Assembly (NCBI RefSeq): GCF_051622035.1
Contig: NC_135362.1
Span: forward strand, 11,659,501 to 11,723,500
Source: Arctopsyche grandis
Taxonomy: Eukaryota > Arthropoda > Insecta > Trichoptera > Hydropsychidae
Direction of reading: 5' to 3'
DNA: 64,000 nt
The notes beneath the pieces were generated by a model that was not told the DNA's origin, made no database searches, and saw only the letters and a list, made by a program, of their open reading frames with translations. The stretch's first letter is position 1. Every line of letters starts with the position of its first letter. The position numbers were made by a program, and so were the translations under genes. Positions 60,101-64,000 of this stretch are shown one piece after another.

Positions 60101-63100
60101 TTTTCTTTATGTACATTTATCAAAGTGGGTGATGATCTTTGAGATGTATCTGAGAAAAGCATCGAGTCAGGTACCATTCTCCATGTCAAAGAATCTGCTG
60201 GTTTGCTAGAAAAATAAAAAAAAGATATGTGGTTATATTTACTATCTTTTGGCTTATAATTTTATAAATATTATATATATGTATGTATATTTGAAATTCA
60301 AAAATGAAAATAAAGAAACTGTTTTACTACAGTTTAAAGGAAATCTTGGGCTTACTCTTTTACAGGTATCATTCCCACATCTGAAAATGAAAAAATAAAA
60401 AGCAATTTAAAATATGATAATAGATATAATATATTCATAATTACTTTTCATAGAAAAAGAAAATGTGTTTTAAAATAATACAATTAAACACGGTAGAGAG
60501 TTTCTGCTGTGTTTTCTTGTTGTAAATTGAACATAAATGTGAATATTTTTTATTGCAGTTTCAAAAAAAAGTGTATGATTTAACTGGCCAAACAAGAGCA
60601 TCATTCGAGAAGCACAAGCATGGTTGACCAGCCAAGTGTGGTATCTATTTTATCATACAAATATGAGTCATGCAATCATGGCGTTCACCCTGCTATCATT
60701 AATAGCTGACATAATCAAGTATTTGCCCAATAATCAATGGCATAAAAGCTTTTTATAAATGCACTAAAATATAAAGCACCAAATGCACGAGTCAAAAATA
60801 AAACAATCTAACGTAGAGCAATATTCTGAAAACCCACAAATTAATGAATATTTTATGTAAAAGTTAATATTAAGAAAAATATTGAAAAATTATTTTTACA
60901 CCCACACCTATGCATATTCATGCGTTGTACAACACTGTCATGGTCAATGTAAAGCGATACGAATTTAAAAACCAGTTTTGAAAACAACACTAGCTGATGA
61001 AGTAGATCAAGTGCGTATCAACACCGTATATCTAGTGAGATTATGTATTATATAATGTCACATTTTCATCACAACTAGTCTATAATATAATATTATACAC
61101 AGTAAAAGAAATTTTCTCATTACATGGAATAATCAAAGACCACAATAAGTCATTTTATAAATAGTAGTTAACATCATGAATTTTATGGCATAATATCAAG
61201 TATTGCTATCGATAAGGAGTGAAAAAAAGCACAATTGTAGCTATGCAATATTCTCCTCAATGCCATTTATACAAGCTTCTCTTATGAACCCCAAATGGAT
61301 CAGGATAATTATTATGATATTTCCATGTTAAAGTATGAATGTAGAGATTTGTCGACAAACTTCGACAAATGGTTCCATGACAAGAGAACACATGGCTATT
61401 TAATAGGGCTGCCAGATTTATCGATATCCAAACCAGGACATTTTAATTGTACTCCCCCCCCCCCAAGCACAGATATTACAAGAATGATAAAAACTTAAAA
61501 ATAAAAAACGTAAACTTAACAAATTACATTTAAGATCCTTCCTTTTATTAACTAGTATTTCCTTTCTTTTTTCCCAGTTTATTTAATTGTTTTAATATTA
61601 AATGAAATTAATTATATATTGCCAAAGAAGATTGAAAAAAAAAAATGATTTTCACAATCTCGCTTTTCTTGCTTTTTACAAGCCTCATATTAAGTTGCTT
61701 TCGCTTTTTCGTCTCACAAAATTTTTTGGGTTTTATATCCAAACTCTTCCGATCGTTTTCAATCTTTGCCATTTTTTTAAACCATGGGTGTGGATCTACG
61801 GTAAAATGGAGATTCGAGCATTTTTTTGCAGTTTCATAACTGCGGGGGGTCGGTATTTCTGAACAATGAAAGGTCAATAAGCAGCTATCGAAAACCGGGA
61901 CATTTGGCTGTCCCGAAAGACATTTGGCTGTCTCGGGACGCCGAGACGAGAGGCTTGAAACCGGTACAAACCCGGAATACCGGGACGCCTGCCAGCCCTA
62001 CTATTGAAGGTACGACAACTGAACACATGACTGTCAGGCATAGCGACAAGTTCACACAGTGACATGTGTACTTACAGACCACTAAACACAACCCGCAAAA
62101 CTTTGAAATAGCGTGCGTTCAGTTGTCTGGTCACCAATGGTCATCGTAGCAGTTTATCAGAGACCAGCAAATTAGCCAATAAAGAGGCTTTGTTCACAAC
62201 ACATGATTCGCGTAAACAAACTACGTAGTTCCTTTACAACCTTTCTATCAGGCGACGTCTCACTGATGCTATATTCCTATATAAGCTCCTAAATGGTTTC
62301 CTTGATTGTTCCGATTTACTGAGTAAAGTTGGTTTCAGGATCCCAGTTAGGTATTCTAGACACGTTGCACTCTTTTCACTTAATCCTTTCAAAACCAATT
62401 CCCTAAAATATTCCTATCTACAGCGTGTTTATCGTATGTTTAACGGGGAGCTGAATGACGTTGATCTATTCGGTATTTCCTTGCATAAATTCAGAACTAC
62501 CATCAGGAGAGTCTTGATTGATTGATCCATTTCTATTTATATTATATAATCTCTATCCAATATTATATCACTTTATGTTTAATTATGCACTGTCCTATTT
62601 AGTCATATTTTAGTTTTAATTAGTTTCTTTTTCATTTGTTTCTCTCTATGTACCATTTTATGTAATTTGTAAAAATATATAATTGTGCTCAGATGCTATT
62701 TTATTACATTTATTCTTTATTTTTATGCATTTCTACATCTGTTTTCAGTTGATTTTTTAATAAATAAATAAATAAATACCCCCTAAAATTACATTGCATT
62801 CGATGACTATTTGTATGTACTAAAAGGGCAATATCCTCTTTATTTATCTACCATTATTTTCGTACCGGTACTTTAAGTTTGAATATCTTTCGCATGATAC
62901 ATATAATATGTACTGGACCGTTGGCTACATTTCGAAGATAGCGATCGCTCAACAGCTGCTTTGTGTAAAATATAATTGGCGGTCGAAATTACCAACAGAT
63001 ATGTACCGAATTTACATGAAAACTAACGAACTATACCGGTGCGCCGCCCAGTGGTTCGCAACCTTTTGATTTTCGGCCGACGACGCAATCGATACCCCTT

Positions 63101-63459
63101 TTGTTAGTCGCGGAGTTCACACGTCACAATGGCGAGCTTTTCATTATTCGCGATCGTTTCTTTCCTTGCATAATCCTCTTTTGTAACTATTTAATTTTTA
63201 TAATTAGCCGGTTGCACGAAATTACAGCTAGGAGGGGATGGTCCTTGAGAGCGGTTACTTAACCATCGCTCTAATTGGGGACCTTCGTACGGTGTATGCA
63301 TTGGGTGTGTGGTGTGGTTAGCTGTTAGTGGTAGGTCTTGGGGTACTTACTCCTGACTTTGAGCTTGAGGTAGTTAAGACCGGAGATGAGGCTGAGCAGC
63401 TCCTTGTGCAGCGCGTCGCTGACCCTGAATCCGTTCACCCGCACCACCTGGTCGCCGAC
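39096..63459 (-). CDS. USH1C: Harmonin homologue, PDZ scaffold (11 exons seen; 5' end outside window)
   Basis: Minus-strand exons: 63351-63459, 60356-60380, 60041-60205, 59821-59965, 59529-59719, 58931-59453, 58504-58773, 41696-41836, 41051-41608, 39726-40105, 39096-39144 (stop TGA). All phases agree. The first exon gives the end of PDZ1 (VGDQVVRVNGFRVSDALHKE), matched by harmonin GDEIVRINGYSISSCTHEE. The 25-nt exon gives NVGMIPVKD, and exon 60041-60205 begins KPADSLTWRMV, as in harmonin's VGLIPVK...LTWQYV linker. PDZ2 runs over three exons (SKLGCGICKGPDWRPGIFVQ, GLRPGDQIMQCNGIDF). The rest is disordered: Ser-rich, charged, then Pro-rich (PPPPPP), with a GSRLQSELTQKLSRSNLKMK motif and a final VIGEPEAPLIVNH. 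Harmonin organises Usher-complex and cadherin/actin contacts in microvilli and stereocilia. A third PDZ is not seen. Attribution of the last four exons to this gene rests on strand, phase and lack of another gene. Confidence 0.8.
40306..40903. mobile_element. hAT-like MITE with 8-bp target duplication
   Basis: Left end CAGCGGCGGTTTCGAGCCCC, right end GGGGCCCCATTTACTTGATC then CGCCACTG (inverted CAGTGGCGG). Flanked by TGTACTAG / TGTACTAT (7 of 8). A CAGxGGCGG terminus with an 8-bp duplication fits the hAT superfamily. A 5'-truncated relative lies at 54618-54903. It sits in a harmonin intron. Confidence 0.78.
41996..42306 (-). mobile_element. tRNA-derived SINE (-)
   Basis: On the minus strand the head has GCATAGCTCGGCAGTTGCAC and CGAGAGGTTCCTGGGTTCAA-GCCCCG, i.e. 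a box B (GGTTCAAGCCC). The body contains AAGTATTTCTGCAGTGCTGC, AATTTATCTGATTTTATCG and AAACGGTTCC. The tail has AAGTTTAATACCTTAGGTGT. Relatives at 51984, 53848, 55105 and 57461. Confidence 0.75.
42585..42943 (-). repeat. 3' LTR of the non-autonomous element
   Basis: 359 bp, TGTTGCGTAGG...CGTTACA as written on the plus strand; identical to the partner LTR except for a few substitutions. Confidence 0.92.
42990..43370 (-). repeat. Tandem repeat inside the LTR element, unit about 60 bp
   Basis: Five or so imperfect units built on TTTACAATGGAAACAATTAC and TTTCGTTACACTTCACTTTA-CGTCACC, decaying towards the 42990 side. Confidence 0.8.
43447..44345 (-). repeat. Internal repeats of the LTR element (about 160-bp and about 67-bp units)
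   Basis: A unit of about 160 bp (GTCCAAATTTGCTA...CATGTGGCCCAGCATCTTGC-TGCAGACCAACGTTC...CAAAAGTGAC) occurs at about 43447, 43606 and 44179. Between copies 2 and 3 a unit of about 67 bp (TTGACCCTGGAAAATGTGCA...CTTCTTTTCCGTTCC) is repeated about three times (43763, 43829, 43897). Confidence 0.82.
45094..45452 (-). repeat. 5' LTR of the non-autonomous element
   Basis: 359 bp direct repeat of 42585-42943; on the minus strand it begins TGTAACGTATAC and ends TACGCAACA-like. Confidence 0.92.
46168..46461 (+). mobile_element. Helitron type A (+)
   Basis: TCTATATATATAAAAATGAA, TGTCTGTGTGTGTGTCTCG, interior (GGGAAC/GAGAAC)n at 46374-46410, end GTCGGGGTTCAGCTAGT. No type B copy follows it. Confidence 0.8.
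46886..47505. mobile_element. hAT-like MITE remnant (CAGTGGCGTAGCTAG end)
   Basis: Left end CAGTGGCGTAGCTAGACAAA then TTGGGCCCGCATGC; right part TTTTGGGCCCCTAAATC...GCATGCACCGCATGCTCGTG. The termini are loosely inverted and no target duplication was seen. Confidence 0.45.
47660..47704 (-). CDS. USH1C: Probable alternative first coding exon of harmonin (PDZ-less isoform)
   Basis: The minus strand reads ATGGGCGGACG... encoding MGGRTKPLVIVQAYE, followed by a consensus donor GTGAGT at 47654-47659, leaving phase 0. The next downstream exon (41836) starts in phase 0, as does the alternative join from 58504. The region upstream (higher coordinates) has no matching acceptor in the same frame with an open reading frame, which favours an initiating exon over an internal cassette. 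The resulting protein would be 390 residues: the Pro-rich/Ser-rich C-terminal part only, without PDZ domains. Alternatively the 39096-47704 exons are a separate gene. Moderate confidence. Confidence 0.55.
47705..49403. other. Harmonin intron, possible internal promoter, no other gene supported
   Basis: If 47660-47704 is a first exon, its promoter lies within the first few hundred bases here. A plus-strand frame at 48531-48767 is Lys/Arg-rich but has no recognisable domain or splice context and I do not call it. Confidence 0.35.
49404..49613 (+). mobile_element. Chimeric Helitron: type A-like 5' end, type B 3' end
   Basis: Begins CTAGTTTTATATATAAAATA and AAGAGCGTTCGTTGTAAGTG with a (TG)n stretch, as in type A, then switches to the type B tail (TTTACTATTAGATAGGCCAT, ACCGAGCGAAAACGGATTGA, AACACTAGT). 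Confidence 0.6.
49673..49872 (+). mobile_element. Helitron type B (+)
   Basis: Starts CCTCTAGTATATAATTTCGG then AAGAGACTTGCATGTAAGG; ends ACCGAGCGAAGCCGGGTAAA and ACCACTAAT. Confidence 0.75.
49873..51036. other. Harmonin intron sequence, nothing recognised
   Basis: About 1.16 kb, less AT-biased than its neighbours, without coding or repeat signal that I can name. Confidence 0.35.
51037..51286 (+). mobile_element. Helitron type A (+)
   Basis: TCTATATATATAAAATTGAA, TGTCTGTGTGTGTGTGTC, a short deletion relative to the other copies after GATTACGATGGAACGATGG, (GGGAAC/AGGAAC)n at 51190-51234, end GCCGGGCTCAGCTAGT. Confidence 0.8.
51287..51576 (+). mobile_element. Helitron type B (+), directly abutting type A
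   Basis: Begins TCTAATATATAATTTCGAAA then GAGACTTTGTACATATG; contains three tandem copies of ATTCAAATAAATTTAAATAA-AATAxGACT; ends ACCAAGCGAAGCCGGGTAAA and ACCACCAGT. Confidence 0.78.
51984..52275 (-). mobile_element. tRNA-derived SINE (-)
   Basis: Same body as the 41996 copy: GAGAGGTTCCCGGGCTTAAG (box B region), CTGTAGTGCTGCTGGTCAGA, AATTTATCTGATTTTATCG, and tail AAGTTTAATGCCATAGGTTT. An extra ATTAGAATAACTATTTAACG (minus: CGTTAAATAGTTATTCTAAT) separates box A from box B. Confidence 0.75.
52276..53847. other. Harmonin intron sequence, nothing recognised
   Basis: 1.5 kb with no supported gene or repeat. A moderately GC-richer plus frame at 53555-53749 shows no domain. Confidence 0.35.
53848..53905 (-). 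mobile_element. SINE tail fragment (-)
   Basis: GAGGGATTGCCCCAAAGCGA, CAACTATGGCCAAACTTGTA matches the tail region of the SINEs at 41996 and 51984. Confidence 0.5.
53929..54220 (+). repeat. Dispersed repeat with (TA)n, intact copy of the element split at 24545-25192
   Basis: GGGGGTCTACCTCACGGCAC, a GATCGAAAATCGAAAGATC / AGTCGAAAGATAAAAAAAGG section, GGGTGCATGGTAAACTGC, about 70 bp of (TA)n at 54058-54129, then CCTGTTCCTCTTGTTCCTGT and CTCGCGCAAATTAAGTGAGG. Confidence 0.65.
54618..54903. mobile_element. Truncated hAT-like MITE related to 40306-40903
   Basis: Shares GGGGCCCCCGAAATGGxCxT, CGTAAGCCAAGAATAAAT, TGGTTTTGTAAAATCCTAAT and the terminal TTACTTGATCCGCCACTG with the intact copy; the left end is missing. 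Confidence 0.75.
55105..55265 (-). mobile_element. Diverged tRNA-derived SINE (-)
   Basis: On the minus strand it contains CGTAGTTTATTAGTTGAGTT and AGAGAGGTCGAGGGTTCAAA-TCCTGAAGG (box B GGTTCAAATCC). GACAGCAGCATATATAAATC (plus) parallels the CTGCTG region of the other copies. Diverged body. Confidence 0.55.
55266..57460. other. Harmonin intron sequence, no gene supported
   Basis: AT-rich. At 57076-57135 a GTGTGACCGGGACTGTCCCG palindromic patch may be the end of a DNA transposon related to 15041-15899, but I could not find its partner. A minus-strand frame at 56387-56671 has no recognisable domain. Confidence 0.35.
57461..57715 (+). mobile_element. tRNA-derived SINE (+)
   Basis: Head GTATGGATCGGTGGTTGGGT (box A-like) and GCACCGAGAGGTTAGCGGAT-TCAAGCC (box B GGATTCAAGCC); body AAACAGTTCCTCCATCAAAT and GTCACTATGTCACAAATATC; tail AATTTATGTACAAGTCTAAT-TCCATAG. 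The only plus-strand copy, and the clearest head. Confidence 0.72.
57716..58503. other. Harmonin intron sequence next to exon 58504-58773
   Basis: AT-rich, no gene or repeat recognised apart from short ATGTACATACATATG motifs. Confidence 0.35.
60381..61403. other. Harmonin intron sequence (between micro-exon and hAT element)
   Basis: No gene or repeat recognised. A plus-strand frame starting at 61295 runs into the hAT-like element and is fortuitous. Confidence 0.35.
61404..62000. mobile_element. hAT-like element with 8-bp target duplication
   Basis: Inverted ends TAGGGCTGCCAG (61404) and CTGCCAGCCCTA (61989-62000). Flanking octamers CTATTTAA (61396-61403) and CTATTGAA (62001-62008), 7 of 8 identical. 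The interior has a poly(C) run at about 61455 and near its right end a duplicated CATTTGGCTGTCxCG. No transposase. Confidence 0.83.
62009..62231. other. Harmonin intron sequence
   Basis: GACAACTGAACACATGACTG at about 62014 and CGTTCAGTTGTCTGG at about 62117 are loosely complementary, suggesting a decayed hairpin; nothing else recognised. Confidence 0.3.
62232..62780 (+). mobile_element. 5'-truncated non-LTR retrotransposon, 3' end (copy 2)
   Basis: An open stretch from 62232 to the stop at 62523-62525 encodes a reverse transcriptase C-terminal region: LYNLSIRRRLTDAIFLYKLL, NGFLDCSDLLSKVGFRIPVR, RVYRMFNGELNDVDLFGISL. A 3' UTR follows, ending in (AATA)n at about 62757-62778. Same family as 8530-9056 on the other strand. 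Inserted antisense in a harmonin intron. Confidence 0.8.
62781..63350. other. Harmonin intron, with hAT-like terminus at about 63050
   Basis: CAGTGGTTCGCAACCTTTTG at about 63050-63069 is the classic CAGxGGTTCxCAACC terminus of hAT-derived MITEs; I found no partner end, so it is a fragment. The region to 63350 is otherwise unassigned. Confidence 0.4.
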
Positions 63460-64000
63460 CTGTGCACAACAAGACCATCACCAAGTTATGGCGATTGGAA
63501 ATACTCTTAGATTTTTTTAAGGGCGAATGAAGGTCTGCTCACATTATATATATAATACATATGTGCACATTTGTATCTCTTATGTACAGTGCATGTTCCG
63601 GTTATAACTTTTCCTTTGTAAATTTCCACGATACCCATCTATGTAGAATAAGTACAGCTGAGAACCAGAATTATAATGGTAAACGTTTAAGTTTGTTTAT
63701 GCATATAACTTTAAGTTTTTAATCGACATTTAAAAATTTAAATTATTGTGCATTGGATGATTATCCTTATCCAACACGATTATCCTCGACACTAGTATAT
63801 ATTTTCCGCCGTCTAAATTCGGCATCAAACTGTTTTCACGTTTCAGGAAAGGGACATTTTACTTCTAATATTTTCCGGTTTTAAAGATAAAATGTTTGTG
63901 CGTCAGAAAAATCAAAAGTGCCGGGGCTGTAGAAGGATGTTATAGGTTTTTCATTCCAAATTGACCCTTATTTATTTCAAATTGAACCTTTTTCATTTTA
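63460..64000. other. Harmonin intron at the right edge
   Basis: Directly upstream (minus strand) of the PDZ1 exon: acceptor TTGTTGTGCACAG. No further exon seen before the window ends; the start codon and the first part of PDZ1 must lie beyond it. Confidence 0.5.

Overview
The window is AT-rich insect nuclear DNA. Its host genes carry short phase-matched exons with GT-AG introns, their best matches are metazoan proteins, and the transposable elements (Helitrons, jockey-like LINEs, hAT relatives, tRNA-derived SINEs) are typical of insects. I cannot fix the order or species from the sequence. All exon models below were built by hand by joining reading frames across splice sites; the total coding length of each complete model is a multiple of three.

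Host genes in order: the last exon of clathrin light chain (2-193, +); an AMN1-like leucine-rich-repeat gene (826-1883, -); an uncharacterised 500-residue gene with a cysteine cluster and a Gln-rich tail (3525-6900, +); an insulin-like peptide gene (17550-19016, +); the SAGA subunit SPT20 in 15 exons (26776-33332, +); exosome subunit EXOSC8/RRP43 in 5 exons (36236-37596, -); and most of a harmonin (USH1C) gene on the minus strand (39096 to beyond the right edge), with two PDZ domains, a 25-nt micro-exon and a probable internal alternative first exon at 47660-47704. The genes belong to unrelated processes (endocytosis, chromatin, RNA decay, hormone signalling, cytoskeletal scaffolding), so there is no operon-like logic.

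The rest is repeat-rich. 2.2-5.3 kb holds several hairpin (foldback) elements and an RTE-like LINE fragment. 8.5-11 kb holds a LINE 3' end, two GC-rich minisatellites (very unlike the surrounding DNA) and a cluster of Helitron ends. 12-17 kb holds a decayed hAT transposase, Helitrons and a TIR element. 20-24.4 kb is a nearly complete but inactivated jockey-like LINE. 24.5-26.2 kb is a nested repeat block. The 16.7-kb harmonin intron (41837-58503) contains a young non-autonomous LTR element (42585-45452), SINEs, Helitrons and hAT-like MITEs.

The points most worth follow-up are: (1) a family of hairpin elements with different interiors but shared ends (GGTTCGGTGA / GGTAAACGG) and 8-bp target duplications; (2) the uncharacterised cysteine-cluster/Gln-rich gene; (3) the phase-compatible PDZ-less isoform of harmonin; (4) minisatellites whose unit contains the Helitron 3'-terminal GCGAAGCC motif. 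I found no CRISPR, rRNA or free-standing tRNA gene.
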